A DNA stretch of 64,000 nt, from positions 11,470,001 to 11,534,000 of the forward strand of contig OZ234498.1 of assembly GCA_965153455.1 (NCBI GenBank), in the 5' to 3' direction. The stretch's first letter is position 1, and each line of letters starts with the position of its first letter. Of this stretch, positions 1 through 12,548 are shown one piece after another. The position numbers and the translations under genes are program-made. This stretch comes from Sphagnum compactum. Lineage: Eukaryota > Bryophyta > Sphagnopsida > Sphagnales. Below the pieces are notes generated by a model, which saw only the letters and a program-made list of their open reading frames with translations, was not told the origin of the DNA and made no database searches.

Positions 1-1689
1 ATTGCACAACTAATCATATTTTACCCTTTGTCAATTGTGGCATATATTACACATGTTGAAGTTTAGCCTTACATTTACCAACTTATATCCATGAAGAGTA
101 GATGCACAATAAATGATAAGATATTCACCCCTACCCTTACCTTGTGAATGGTAGGGTAAATATTGGCCATTCACCTTCATTCTTAACTAGGCTAGATTGA
201 TGATTTTACAATGCATATATACCATTCCAATAACCCCATTTGGAAATATTTGAAGCATACCTATATCACATGTACTTGACTTGAATTAGCATTTTGGATT
301 AAAATGTTGTTTGCAACTAAACATTTTGGCTATAATAAACAAACCTAAGCATTTTGGGTAACCTGAATAATATAGGAAAATCAATTCACCTGCCCAACAC
401 TAGAAACACCACAGGCAACACTAAAGTACAGACAGAAGTGTGAATTATAGAAGAAAACAGCCACAAACTGCCAAATGAGAAGTGGATGGATAGAGAGATC
501 ATGACATCCAATCCACAAACAGCCAATGAGCTTTCAAGCTAAGGATGTGGTTTGCTTTCTTTTGGTTTTTTGAAGGAAAAAGAGGCCAAATTGACAGACT
601 CAATGGCCCCAATCATTAATTGCTTATTAGTAGAAACAATGATGAGCCAAATTCACTGGAAAAGGGAAGCATCCACAAAGGACAAATACAACAGATCTGG
701 AGAACCCTTTGTGTCAAAACCCTAATTAAAAGTCTTGTGTAAAGCCTGGTTTGGGTGAACCAGCATCTATCTACACTGGTTGGCACCGTGGTAAAAACCA
801 GTGTAGTGTTGTGCAGTTAATTGAATTTTTAAACAACCACCAATTGATTCGGGCTTTTAGAAAAAAATTAGAGAACCGCTGATTCTGGTTCTTTCAAATG
901 CAAAATCAAAGAACCATAGCTGGTTCTAGTTATATATTTCAAGAACTTTAAAGAGCCTGAGGTTTTTATGAAAGAAGTGACCGTGGTTTTATGGTCACAT
1001 ACATATCTGAATTTTTTCAACAAAATCAGAATTATGGTTATATATATCAGAACTGGTTACCTATTTGATTTCTTTTAGAACTGAGATTGTGAATCTTTGA
1101 AATCATCTTGATAACCGTTAGGGACAGTTTTTCTTGATTCTAATAATCACCCAACATTGGTAAAAACCACAAAATTCTTTTAATAATCTCTTCTCAATAT
1201 TGTAATTATCCCATTCCCGGACTAAATCAGGATCTTTGAGTCCAAATCTTTAAAAAATTAGATTGAACATGGTCACTAATTGGGCTGCCTAACTTAGAGC
1301 AGCCTGATATTTGAACTGATCTTCCAGGTTTACTGATTTTTGGGCTTTCCTTATGCTTCTTGCTACTGGTGAGGGCTCTGGAACATAATTTGTTCCTTTC
1401 CCCCTTTGTGACCCACTTTGGGTTTTTTGTGTTTCTAGGTTGGACTTGGGTTCTCTCTCTTTGTTCTTCTTTTCTCACTTTGCCGGATGCTTTGTTTAAC
1501 AAAGGCATCACAAACATGCTGGCCTTGCCAATAGATAAGATGTTGTACCAATCTATCTACTATGTCCACACTCTAAACACCAGAAATATCCATTCCAATC
1601 TAAACAGTCTAAACACTTTCGTCGTCGAAGAAAGGGATTCATCTAATGTGAAACCGATTCTATTAAAGTAAAACTTCCAAAAATTGGAT
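1..1689. other. Unresolved AT-rich DNA
   Basis: No gene, RNA or bounded mobile element was recognised here. Open frames are short and do not resemble known families. A stretch around 740-1100 has repeated words related to GAACC and TGGTTC and may be an old transposon remnant, but I could not define its ends. Confidence 0.5.
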
Positions 1690-1965
1690 CCAATGCGATA
1701 GTCCCAGTCCCTGTGGGGGCAGGGCCCAACAAAGCTCACCCCAGTTTTCATCAAACAACATTTGTAATATTCAAGATGGTTTCTCCAAACCCACGCATAA
1801 ACATGAAAACTGAGACTATAACAAGCGAGACCATAAAAGGTGGGAGACAACTAATAGCAAACTATCTCAACCAATCATTCAATTTGGCTAATCAAGAGCT
1901 CGTGTTAGACTATGTTGTGCCTTTTGCCAACCGCACCATCGTGTGCACAAATGCTGGCTGAAAAG
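1690..1965 (+). repeat. Dispersed repeat related to the 22 kb PIF-type MITE
   Basis: The stretch around 1838-1900 matches that around 22195-22255 with scattered mismatches; both share words such as AACTAATAGCAAAC and CCAATCATT in the same order. The 22 kb sequence lies inside a MITE with PIF-type ends. The terminal GAGCATCC-like sequence is not visible here, so this looks like an internal or truncated copy. Confidence 0.5.
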
Positions 1966-2162
1966 GCATATTACTGCCAGTGGGATACTCTTAATGAGGT
2001 GGAATATATCAGTATGAGTGTAGGTGCTGCTTCATTGTGGGTAGTAAAGCCCTAATGGTGGGGTCATCTGGAAATTGTGGGACCTAAGATCATGCCATCC
2101 TAGGCCCCACATTTTGGAAATTTTCCAATGTGTGTTCAAAAGTCTTTGGTGTGTCCTTTTGT

Positions 2163-2402
2163 ACTGATATTGAAGAACACACCAAGGCACTGGGATTGGG
2201 TCCCTCTTTATAAACTTTCATACCAGTCTACTACTAGACATTAGGTTCAATTCAAGGATGATTTTTTGCCTGGTATAAGGCAGTTCTAAACCTGGTATTG
2301 GTACTGGTATCAAGTGAATCTATACCTGGTATTACCTCAGGTCCCATACCCAGGCTGGTATTGCCTCAGGCATACCCAGCTGGTGTGTTCTTCAATATCA
2401 GT
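2163..2402. repeat. Inverted repeat with GGTATT-rich core
   Basis: A 22-base word at 2163-2184 (ACTGATATTGAAG followed by AACACACCA) is repeated exactly, inverted, at 2381-2402. The roughly 195 bp between them is built of short words related to CTGGTATT and CATACC. The structure could fold into one hairpin and resembles a small MITE or foldback element. No target duplication was identified. Confidence 0.6.
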
Positions 2403-4310
2403 GCCCATACCAGTACTATGTACCCAGTTATACCCTCTTTAATGGTATAACACTGGGAATTTATATTATCGCAAATGCTCCTAAATACCTTACCCTAAGG
2501 TCAGTATCATCGGTAAATAATCCTCAAAATAATGAAATGAAATGAAATTTTGTGAAAATTTGAAGTTGACATGTTGAAAATTATCATATTTATCGTAGGC
2601 TACACTCTGAATAATTTCACTACTCATATCACAATGGTATAGTGGATGATGTTAAAACTATATATTTTCAAAATTAAAAAAAAACGAATTCAGTTTTTGA
2701 AAAAAATAATAATTACTCGTTTTGTCAATGTGGAAACTGACCCTGGGCCACGGTGGTAGTAGTAGGTGTGAGATTTGTCCTCTTTTTTAAGTGTGGTATT
2801 CAAAGACAGAAATTTCTTGGGGTGCTTTAGAACAAAGTAACCAACATGTCCACCCAATAGCCACCTAGATGGCAAAAATCAGGCTTCCTTTCTCTCTATC
2901 ATCATCATTGATTCCGAAGACTATGTATCCGAGGCTCGTACATAGTACATAACATGGGAAACCTAGCCACCCATTGTGTTCAATTGAGATTAATCAGCCC
3001 ATTTTCCCCACTTTTTGGTCTCAACTCGTAGGGTCTTAGAGTAGGTTTAGGTCTTCCCTACTCTAAAGCTACTCTAAACCTACTCTAAGTGCATATGCCT
3101 TTGACGAATTTAATTTCATAGGTTTGGTTTTACAGCCCTTTAGCCAATTGTTTTTGCTATTAATTTCACAGTAAAATTATTGGTCACATAGTTTGTGGAT
3201 CTGGGTTTACAGGTCCAATGTATTAATTTTTATGTAGGCCAAGAACCTTTGACAATTGCTATCCATTTAGGAGCCCTACCCAAGAGAGCTACTTAAGAAT
3301 TATCAAAATTTCCAGTTTTAGGCTTTTGATACCTGCTACAACCAAAAAACATCTTTTATTGAAGAAAGTCCCCTTTTTTCCTCCTTTGCATTTTACTTAC
3401 CCAAAATTCTTGATACTTTTGTAGAAGAGGGTTAGATCAGCTACATGAAATCTCTGTATTCACATCTGCAACCTGGAATGCTTCTCTAGTGGAATAGCAA
3501 ACCTGTACACTTCATCAGAGTTTATATGAGCTCAAAAGTTAGCAGCCTCTCCAACTGGTGTTCAATTGTTAATGTTTTTCATTGTATTTTGGATACCAGC
3601 CAAAGAGTGTAAATCTTGATCAAAATCAAATACAATGTTGAATCCATTTACTCAAAAGCTTTGGGTTGTCCACCTCAATCATCAACTTGTTGGAATGAGA
3701 TCATGGAAAAACAATTGTGCTACTAGTTTGCACCCAAACCTCATAGATTTGCCTCTACTATTGAACGTAGATATGTCCTCATCTATATATCAAAATAGGT
3801 GTTTGTTTTGTTTCGTTTCCAAGCTTGAACCCTCCCAAACCATGGGCCTCTTGTTGCACCTTTGGTAATTAATACAAGAAACCCCTTGACAAGCAATGTG
3901 CATGTTTGGTCATTTCACAATTTTTGAACCATTGATAGAGAAAAACATATTGAATTAGAGTTGATTTCGTCATCGGAAATTAATGTAAATCTACAATTTA
4001 AATGGTGTTTTGTCACTAGAAATCAATTGTTTGTGACCACACCTTAACACTATCAAACCTTAATACTTGGGGCAATAAGGAATCACATTCACACTTGCTT
4101 CATACTTTGACCAATAACATTTGAGTCATTTCAACCAATCAATGTCTCTTCCTCATCTTGGCCTTAATGTGTGGCCTTTCACATTACATGGGGAACCTCA
4201 TGGAGAATGTTTTTCTTTAAAAAAACCCACAAACCGTGGGAACCCTCCCTGCAAGGTTTAATATACTTAGGCCAATGGCACAGGGGCCAACGAGTATACA
4301 TAAAAATACA
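2403..4310. other. Unresolved intergenic DNA
   Basis: No supported gene or bounded repeat. The frames present are short and unlike known proteins. Confidence 0.5.
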
Positions 4311-4330
4311 AGGTTTAGGGTTTAGGGTTT
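4311..4330 (+). repeat. Short interstitial telomere-type repeat
   Basis: About three copies of TTTAGGG (AGGTTTAGGG then TTTAGGGTTT) lie just before a CATACATA and TATA-rich microsatellite. TTTAGGG is the usual plant telomere repeat. At this length it may equally be chance or a promoter telo-box, so little weight should be placed on it. Confidence 0.55.
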
Positions 4331-4756
4331 AAACCTATATGTATGTTTAAACCCTATACATACATACATACATATATATATATACCTTTTCTTCTTCACA
4401 TATACAAGCTAGAGTGTACAGTAGGCAGGCAACAAAATGCCCACTGAAAAATTAGTTGTTGAGGTGTAGAGATGCTCACTGAAGCAATCAGTGTAGAAGT
4501 ATTGAAGGAGCTTCTTGTACATGAAAGGAACACCATTGCTCAATGTGTGTAACTTAACTACAATGACAAATCTGAGAGTTAAAACTGCTGCACTTATTGG
4601 GTAGTCTGTGATGAAACATATTTGAATTACAAAGAACCAAAATTGGAATGCTCCAATCAAAGCAGATCAAATTAATTGCCCAAGTTATGCACATCCAGAA
4701 ACCTGCTGAATGTCTGCAGGAATATGCTCAGATCTCATGATTGATAGAGGCTTATA

Positions 4757-4760
<4 letters not shown>

Positions 4761-4790
<30 letters not shown>
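4761..4790 (+). repeat. (GA)15 microsatellite
   Basis: An uninterrupted run of about fifteen GA dinucleotides. Confidence 0.95.
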
Positions 4791-4792
<2 letters not shown>

Positions 4793-5879
4793 AGGTTCCT
4801 GGAGAATTTGGTTTAGATGAGAATATAGTTTAGGACTTACACTCCATGTTAGTGTAAATGACATAATGGAATTTATTGGCCTTGCCTGGATATTGTGTTT
4901 AGATTCATTCTAGAGTATTGTAACTTATGGGGATTTTGGCCCTTAGGTAGTAGGTCTATTTTTATATGAGGATTTTTGAAATATGATATTTTGGCTTGTG
5001 TTGAAACTTGAGATTAGTTATAGAGTTATGATATCTTGAAGGATTTTGGTTTCTTTTAAAGGATTTTTTTGAAGATTATAATTTTGCATAACAAAATATT
5101 TGAATTTCCATACTTCTTCTTTTGCGTTAAGATACTTTCTAATGTAAATGGCAAGGCCACAGTGTGACACACACACCCCTTGTTTACACTTTGGGTATGT
5201 GTATAAGTTACACCTCCATTCGTGCAAATGTATAAGACAGGATGTGTAAGTGTAAAACAAATATACTTAAATGTTTTACACTACCATGCAAAAGCATACA
5301 ACTTCCATTTGGGGGCCGAGAAGTTGAGGGTTATGGTGCCCAAGCTTTCAGGATTTGTTTTAGTTATGAACAAGGTTAGGAATGGAAATTTGACTCAAAC
5401 ACTAACGTGCAACAACATGTAGTCAAGAATGTGCACCCAAGATATTCTCAATATCATCACAATTTGTCCCATATCCTTTGTCCAAAAATGTGGGTTTGTA
5501 TAATATAAAGATGCATTCAAGGGAAGCCCTTTTCACAATATTGTGTTGATAGTAAAAACTTCAAGTAAAAACTTCAAGTTGACTTTCATTTTATACGTAG
5601 TCTTTCCTAGATCTTATTTTCCTTGGATTTCAACTTTTCCAAATCCCAGAAGAGTTTGATCTAAAATTAAATATATTCAAAAAGTTTGAATAAAAAAATT
5701 CTTCTTGTGTACCTTGTGCTCTATTAGCACGAGGTAACCTAAGGCCCACTTAACCTTGTTGAACCTATTTCATGTCTTTTTGTTTCCTTTTTGGCACAAA
5801 TGAAAGAATTCATTGCCACCCAATATGGCATTCTGAATATGCCACCCACCTCTCATTTTTAAAGATGGCATCCTTCCTT
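4791..5879. other. Unresolved intergenic DNA
   Basis: Nothing recognised on either strand. Confidence 0.5.
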
Positions 5880-6400
5880 TCCACTAGATTACCCACAAGG
5901 CTATGCCCCTAAGCAACAACCACAATGCCACCACTTTGTGGAACCTCAGATTGGTTCCATGGCAGCAAAAATGTCGTGCTTCCATTGCATTGAGACAACT
6001 TGTCGTCTTGGGTAGGACCCATAAAGCAGATAGTTGAAAATTTTGTTGGTGAACTCCCATGCTCTTTGAACATACCTACAATCCCAGAATCTATGCGGTT
6101 CGCATCTCTGCACATCAAGCACCCTTGGGTAATTGTGCCATCAGCCTTTGCTCTCCATGCTCTTTGAGCATACCTACAATCCCAGAATCTATGTGGTTCG
6201 CATCTCTCCACATCAAGCGCCCTTGGTTAATTGTGCTATCAGCCTTGGGCCTCCAAACATTTACCTCAATAGCTTTGTTCCAGACAACCCATTTCTTCTT
6301 CCCTATATACAGCTTAGGCTTGGCTTCTCTCAATAATTTCCTGGCCATAGTTGATGTGTAGGATAACAGGTCTTGGACCCTCATTTCCAAGCATATAGCC
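5880..6400 (-). pseudogene. LINE (non-LTR retrotransposon) 3' end, zf-RVT-like region, broken
   Basis: The minus strand reads a zinc-knuckle-like segment, CEPHRFWDCRYAQRAW, at about 6155-6220. It is read again as CEPHRFWDCRYVQRAW, continuing into WEFTNKIFNYLLYGSYP and a QWKHDIFA motif, down to about 5930. This arrangement (cysteine, histidine, W-DC, RAW, then a WEW/QW block) is what I know from the C-terminal zf-RVT region of plant LINE polyproteins. The copy is not intact: frames change, and a 98 bp segment is duplicated in tandem (6058-6253), so the motif occurs twice. The rest of the LINE is not next to it. Another broken LINE on the same strand lies at 14.9-16.5 kb; relatedness of the two is inferred only from type. 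Confidence 0.55.
6058..6253 (-). repeat. 98 bp tandem duplication inside LINE remnant
   Basis: Two copies beginning with CATGCTCTTTGA (6058) and CATGCTCTTTGAG (6156) run in parallel through CCCAGAATCTATG and AATTGTGC with a few substitutions. The duplication repeats the LINE zinc-knuckle segment and must be later than the loss of function. Confidence 0.8.
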
Positions 6401-7416
6401 CTGGATCCACCTCCATCTTCCCTACCAGACCACAGAACATAGCAAATTGGGTTTTCCTTGGCCCTTTCACAATATTTACAACTTTGACTTGGACCACCTT
6501 ACTTGTGGGTGATTCCACTAATGAATGGCTCACTTGGATTTTTTTTAATTCATATGAAAACTATTTCATAATGTTACACTAGCAATGTAATCTCATAGCA
6601 TTGGTTATGTGGGGATGATGTGATGAGTAATGAATCAATAAACCTCATATCAATAAGAGCTCAAGTAGAGACTCCAAGAATATGCAATTGCAAAAGAAGA
6701 AAATTGAAAATCAAGTAAAACAATTTACGAACTTATGAAAATATTACTCAATTTTGATCATTCAAAAGTCCCTAGTTAAAATTTGGCTATGAACTTTGAA
6801 GGAAGACTTTCACATAAACATTTTTTATTTCATGTTGCACCACATATTGAGTTAGTTTATAGAATTTGGAATGAAAATCAAAGTGAACTTTTCAATTTTT
6901 TACCATTCAAAACAATCAACTCAGTCATATTTTTGGACCTTAAAAGTCCATTGCAAAAAGTGGGCGTAAAAATGTCAACAAAATAATTACACATGTTTTC
7001 ATAATCAAGTTATTAGTTTAAAAAAAGTCCCAATTGGCAAATTTAAAGGTAAGTGTTTTGTTAAAAAACATTGAAACAAGATGGGTATTGCAAAGATCAA
7101 AAAGTGTCACTAAAATGAGCCACTCAACTATGTATTCACTTTTACATAATTGCAACTAGTTCCTTGTAAGGTTCTTACAGTTGAAATGCAAGCAAAAATT
7201 CTAAATAACAATCCTACTCAAAACACCTCCACATCTTGTTCATCATTGTTGCATCTCAAACGGAAGGAAGGAAATGTTTGAAATACTATTGAAAAGAACA
7301 AGTTATTGATTCATACATTCCCACCCACTCATTTACTAAGCAAACTTTGTCATAATATCATAACATTTCCTCCCACCTCTCTTCTAATTTAATAGCAACC
7401 CTTGTGTATGCCACTT
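6401..7416. other. Unresolved AT-rich DNA
   Basis: No gene or element recognised. Confidence 0.5.
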
Positions 7417-8039
7417 GGGTGAAAGTACACTATGGTGGCTAAAAAATGTTGTCACAAATTATTTTTTAAAATTTTTGCAACTTTCAACTTCCACCAAGCC
7501 AATATTAAAAGAGGTTTTGATAAATTATATTTTAAATAAGATAGTTCAATTGCTAAATAATGTAATTGTAAAAGAAAATTACATTTTTGATTAATATTAA
7601 GTGATTAAAATATATATTTGTGAAAAATTAGATGTAATTGTCACAATATACTACAAAATGCAAATATAATCTAAAAATGATTCAAATAATTATAAAACTT
7701 GATGAAGCACTTAATTATGTATTGAATATGAATTGATTGTACCATTTCAATTACAATTAAAAAATTTGACTTGTATGATTTCACAAAAAACATTTAGACA
7801 AGTTTTTCATTCAAATGAACATAAATAAACTTTTTAAAAATATTTTGTTGAAAAATTACTTTCATTTGAAAGATAAAAAGAATTATGTTGGAGGTCTTTG
7901 TATCAAAATTCATTTCATATGTTTATCAAAACGCTAGATGATATCGAAGAAAACATGCCCCAAAATAATATAAAATGTACCCAAAAAGGAGTACATTTTC
8001 TTGCTTAAAGTGGCCCCCCCCATATTGTGTTTTCACACG
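7417..8039. mobile_element. MITE of the GGGTG-terminus family (copy 1)
   Basis: The left end GGGTGAAAGTACACTATGG is matched, inverted, by the right end ending TTTTCACAC (reverse complement GTGTGAAAACACAATATGG). The element is about 623 bp, AT-rich inside, and encodes nothing recognisable. The flanking tetramers are ACTT and GCTT, a 3 of 4 match consistent with a worn 4 bp target duplication. It belongs with the copies at 9.9, 10.9, 11.5, 12.5, 14.3, 17.2 and 25.2 kb by its termini. Confidence 0.65.
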
Positions 8040-9229
8040 CTTCTTTTTGTAGATAGCCCATTTGCTCCTCATTTCATCCTTTGAAGCAAATATTCCCTCC
8101 TCAATAACCCATGTATTTACAATCATATCCCACCCATATGCAAACAATTCTACAACTTTTATTTTCAAAAATCTTTCGCTAAACGACTACCTTATATTAT
8201 TTCACTAAAAACAGACTCCTAGTATCTATTTTTGAAGCATCATTGGATTTTCCCTTCAACCTCCTTTACAAATTTGATGTTGTTCTAACCTAATTCCATA
8301 TGGAGGACCTAGGCACCCTTTTGTTTTCATACATTGTAAACACCATTTGAAATTAAACAACCTTTTACCACCTTGGGTAGGGTTGATAATTCCTAAGTTG
8401 GTACTTAAGGAAGCCTTGCAAGTTTGATTTTCCAAGTTCTAGTCATGAATAACCCATTTAGTGAAGAGAACTTCAATTGCCTAAATTGGATCTACTAACC
8501 CTAAGCCTTTTAACATTAGTTCCACACCATTTAGCAATGATAGTTGTGGGATGACCTAGCCCACAAATAATTTGTTAGCAACCATTTAGTTTTGTTGATG
8601 TATTTTTTAGTTTCCACTCATATATTGACAAAGTACTACAACATTGATAGCAAAATGTTATGCACCACAATTGCCATGTTGACAAGTGATAGTTTGGTTA
8701 AAGACCAATATTTAAGCTTGTGTTGGATCTTCTTCAATAGAAAAGTATTAACACAAGCAAAGTCCATGGATAAACTGGAAGGTGTTCTAATATACTAGAA
8801 GAAATCTTTTTTTTCCAACTTATTTTTTCAACTTGGGCTCAATTATAATTATAGTTGAAAATGACCCTTCCAATTGCAATTTTTTTTTTCAATTGTTTGC
8901 CCAATATTGACTAAAAGAGTCGACAAGTACAAGTCGAAATTGACATTGTAATTGAAAATGATAACCATGTGTCACCACCACAACAATAGCCATTTTTGAC
9001 CATTTTAGTTAGAAATGACATCCACCATTAGAGTCAAAGGTGTTTCTGACTATAACCTCCCATTGGATGAACTTCATCTACTAACAAATCGTGACGTCAT
9101 CAAAAGTTGAGTTGAAATTTCAATTGTCTTCCATCTAGGCCATTGAATTCTAATTTCAACTATATTACAACTAAGTTAAGCAAAAACTCAAACCAATAAT
9201 TTGTTGGCACATGGCCCACATGAGGCTAC
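8040..9229. other. Unresolved AT-rich DNA
   Basis: No supported gene. Some GTTGAAATTG-like words recur around 8800-9180 without a clear unit. Confidence 0.45.
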
Positions 9230-9934
9230 ATATCATTTAGGCTAAGCCCAAACTTAGGTTAGGTTTATACTTAGATTATACCCAAACCTAGGTGCAACTT
9301 GAACTAAGTTAGGCCTAGATGTAGGCCACCTAGGCTAAGCCTAGGCCTAAGCCAAGTGTCACCTAATTAGTAAAATCTTATTTCATTTTAGGTTTAACCT
9401 TTAAGGTCAAGTTTTTATGATTAACTCATCCCAAATAGTTATTCTAATTTAAAGTTTTTTGTGTTTTTTCAACATTTTTAATGCATTTTTTTTCTATAGT
9501 TTAAAAGTTGTCATGGAAGATAAACAATATGGGATAAACATTTTAATTGCAACCTAGTTGCAATCTAATTATAACCAAGTTACAATTGTAACCTAATTAT
9601 GACCTAGTTGTAATTTAGTCACAACTACTTACTAACAACTAGCTAACTACCTACCTACATAATTAGTACCTAACTACCTACGTAGCCTAACCTACTACCA
9701 ATTGACCTAATTTATTATTTATTAAGTAACTTAACCTACTAACTAATGTAGCACATGTGGCACCTAGTTTAAGCTAAAGCTAGACAAGTTCAGTTTAGAC
9801 TACCTAATACTTATCTAATACATAACATAAGTAACTTAAAGATTTAATAGTTAGTAGTATCTAGAAAGCATTTTAATATTAAGTAGGACATACCTATTAA
9901 GTAATAGCTAGTAGGTGCCTAGAAGTAGGTATTA
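9230..9934. repeat. TAGG/TAGT/TAAC low-complexity array, segment 1
   Basis: The segment is built from tetramer-like words (TAGG, TAGT, TAAC, CTAC, CTAG), for example CTAACTACCTACCTACATAA. It is not a clean microsatellite: the words vary but stay near a 4-base rhythm. It continues at 10711, 11485 and 12004 after interruptions by MITEs, so the original array spanned at least 9.2-12.1 kb. Confidence 0.7.
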
Positions 9935-10710
9935 CGGTGAACCACGTTATGGTGACCCCCTTTGGGGCACTTTTGGGTTTAGTATTATAATACATACAAT
10001 ATAATTGTTCCGAAGGTATGGTACATTTAATTTTGGGTATCAATTTTTAGTTTTTGGGCCTTACAATTATTATTCTTACAAAAGTAATGTTATGTAATAT
10101 GATTTTTAAAATGATAATAAATTTCATTATCTAGATTGAAAGATCCATGGGTATATTTATAGTATACATGGTATAATAGGGCCAATATCTTGTTTTGATT
10201 GCACTACTTTAAAGCTTCATTAGTCATTAAAATAATCAATTTTAATGGAATTAAAAGTATGGCCCATCTAGCTAAGCTTGTCATCTTACATGTGAATGTG
10301 GTTACTTGTCAAATTTTCAATTTATCGCACATTTATTGCATCTTGAAAAAACTCATTTTTTGAAATGAAAATTTTCAAATTAATCACATGGTATCCAAAC
10401 ATGGTTCAATATACTTTCAACTTTCATAAAAATTAAAAATCATTTAAGTTATTTTTGGATTATATTTGTGTTTCGAGTACATAGGTACACTACATTTGTT
10501 TCCAATATACTCCAATCTCGCACTTTATAAAATGAAATGAAATATTTTCTTTTATGATATCTTGTCTAGGTTACATTCTAATATAATATGCAAAAATATT
10601 GTGAAAATATTTCAAAATTTTGAGGTGGGATACATTCAAACATGCACATCCCTGGTTCAAGTAATACAATGTGACACCCCAAAGGGAATCACCATAATGT
10701 GCTTTCACGC
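9935..10710. mobile_element. MITE of the GGGTG-terminus family (copy 2), nested in TAGG array
   Basis: The left end reads GTGAACCACGTTATGGTGA and the right end, reverse-complemented, GTGAAAGCACATTATGGTGA. Both then continue with a CCCTTTGGGG block, giving about 33 bp of terminal inverted repeat. Flanking tetramers are ATTA (left) and ACTA (right). The body is AT-rich and non-coding. Array DNA lies directly on both sides, so this is an insertion into the array. Confidence 0.75.
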
Positions 10711-10854
10711 ACTAGCTATCTAGCTAGATACTTTTACAACTAGTTAATAACTAGTAGGTAAGTACTTAGTAGCTAATTAAACGTTAACCCTAATGGCTAC
10801 TTATCTAATTAGTAACTACCTATTAACTATTTGCTAAGGACCTAGCTCCCTAGT
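10711..10854. repeat. TAGG/TAGT/TAAC array, segment 2
   Basis: Continuation of the array between two MITEs, with words such as ACTAGTTAATAACTAGTAGG. Confidence 0.7.
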
Positions 10855-11484
10855 GGGTGAAAAAACACAAAGGTGTAACAATTTTAAGCACATATGGAAG
10901 TCCATAATTGCCTAAATTAACATTATGGAAGTAGTGTGAAAATAGGATACGTTGAACCACACAAGTCATTGTGCAAGTTATCATTAAAAATTCACTACTA
11001 AAAGCATTTCAACCTAGTTTACTTTATGGAAAACTTAAAATTGAAATATGAGATTTTAAATTATTATTTTCGTTAAAGAAAGGACTTAATGAGAAAAAAC
11101 CATAATTCAAAGTACATAGAAAAATTTGGTCATCAAAATCCTTTCAAAAAGTCTTTTTTAATCTCAATGTTACCACACCATACTCTCATTGAGTGCTTTA
11201 TTCAATAAAAACATTATATTCAAAGGTGCATGAAGGTCATATTCATTGATTATGGACTATTCCAAGATTTTGGGTACTCCTTTAAAAGTCCATTATGTTA
11301 TGACAATTCAAAAACCATTCAAAAAATTCATACAATGTGATTATAGTATATATAACATTATAATGTTAAGTATTTTATCAACTTAATCATTTATATTTAA
11401 TCACATGGCCAATTAAAAATTTCAAAATCTTAAAAAGACTACCTAATGACAACATTTTATGGACTGTGTAGTGTGTTTGCACCC
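10855..11484. mobile_element. MITE of the GGGTG-terminus family (copy 3), nested in TAGG array
   Basis: The left end is GGGTGAAAAAACACAAAGG and the right end, reverse-complemented, GGGTGCAAACACACTACAC. The TIR is poorer than in neighbouring copies, and the flanks (TAGT left, TAAC right) share only their first two bases. It is placed in the family by terminus, size (630 bp) and location. Confidence 0.5.
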
Positions 11485-11547
11485 TAACACTCTCTACACA
11501 CACTAACCAAATACATAACTACTAATTAAGTAAGTAGTTAGGTACTA
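11485..11547. repeat. TAGG/TAGT/TAAC array, segment 3
   Basis: A short array remnant between two MITEs, including TAAGTAAGTAGTTAGGTACTA. Confidence 0.6.
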
Positions 11548-12003
11548 GGGCGAAAGCATCCTTGGGTGGTACCACTAGGAACCACTTGATCAAAGAATGG
11601 TTATAAATTGATAACCTTAACTTTGGAAATTCACAACTAAATTATAATTATTCAATTAATTGCCTAATAAAAATTCAAAAATAGAATGACTTCCAAATTA
11701 CCTTAAGAAAAAAAATTCCAATAAAATTTTCAAATCATGTTTCAAATTTTATGTTCCTAACCAAACAATCTAAGGAAAGGGACCAGCATGACATTCCTGA
11801 AACTTTGATTAGGAACATCAAAATACACAATATTGTTGATATTATCAAAATCAAAAAATTATGGAACCTAATAAATGTATTCATTAAGGAAATTTTATGA
11901 AAATATTAATTTAAGTGTTTCATATGATTTTTCAAAGTTTGATGGGTCTAGGAAAATCAAGGTGTGACGTTCTTAGTGGTACCACCCAAAGATGTTTTCA
12001 CCC
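11548..12003. mobile_element. MITE of the GGGTG-terminus family (copy 4), 4 bp TSD ACTA
   Basis: The best-preserved ends in the window. The left end, GGGCGAAAGCATCCTTGGGT then GGTACCACTAGGAAC, is mirrored by a right end whose reverse complement reads GGGTGAAAACATCTTTGGGT then GGTACCACTAAGAAC. That is about 35 bp of TIR with few differences. The element is 456 bp, flanked on both sides by ACTA (11544-11547 and 12004-12007), and encodes no protein. Confidence 0.85.
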
Positions 12004-12110
12004 ACTATGTATTTAATAAGTACCGAATATGGTACCTAGTAGGTAGGTATATAATTATTAATATTTAATGAGTATTTCATATAGGTATGACCTACTATTA
12101 CAAATAGACC
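12004..12110. repeat. TAGG/TAGT/TAAC array, segment 4
   Basis: Array continuation after the MITE, with words such as TACCTAGTAGGTAGGTATA. Confidence 0.6.
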
Positions 12111-12548
12111 CTAAGATAAACAATGGTAATTATGTTATTTGTTGAATATGAAAGGGCCATTCCTTCATAAAGATGAAAGCATGAAAAAAAGAGCCAATCA
12201 TGCCAAGGTTAAAGTCCTTTCCAAAGACTACATTTTCCACATGGCAGTTTTCTATTAAATTATAATGCATTTTTCACATAATTTTCAAATTTTATATCAA
12301 ATTTGAGACCAAATATGACATATAACATGATAAAACTCAATTTGTTTTGCATCAAGCTTTACATTATAGTCAAATCTAAAACTTTACTTTGAACCATGAT
12401 TATAAATTCAAAACTATAATAATGCATAAGGATGTTCGAGTACCAAAATCTACAAGGGTATATGTATTTTTATATTTTGAATGTTTTCAACACATAGATC
12501 CCTTTTTGTGGAATATATTAAAATTCACAAAAAATTTGAAACAATGTG

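Noticed and set aside
4311-4330. Chromosome-end or telomeric array
   Set aside because: Only about three TTTAGGG units, with ordinary sequence on both sides.
10701-10715. CACTA-type transposon end (CGCACTAGC)
   Set aside because: The CACTA word straddles the MITE border and comes from the TAGG-array target ACTA; the terminal repeat starts with GTGAA, not CACTA.
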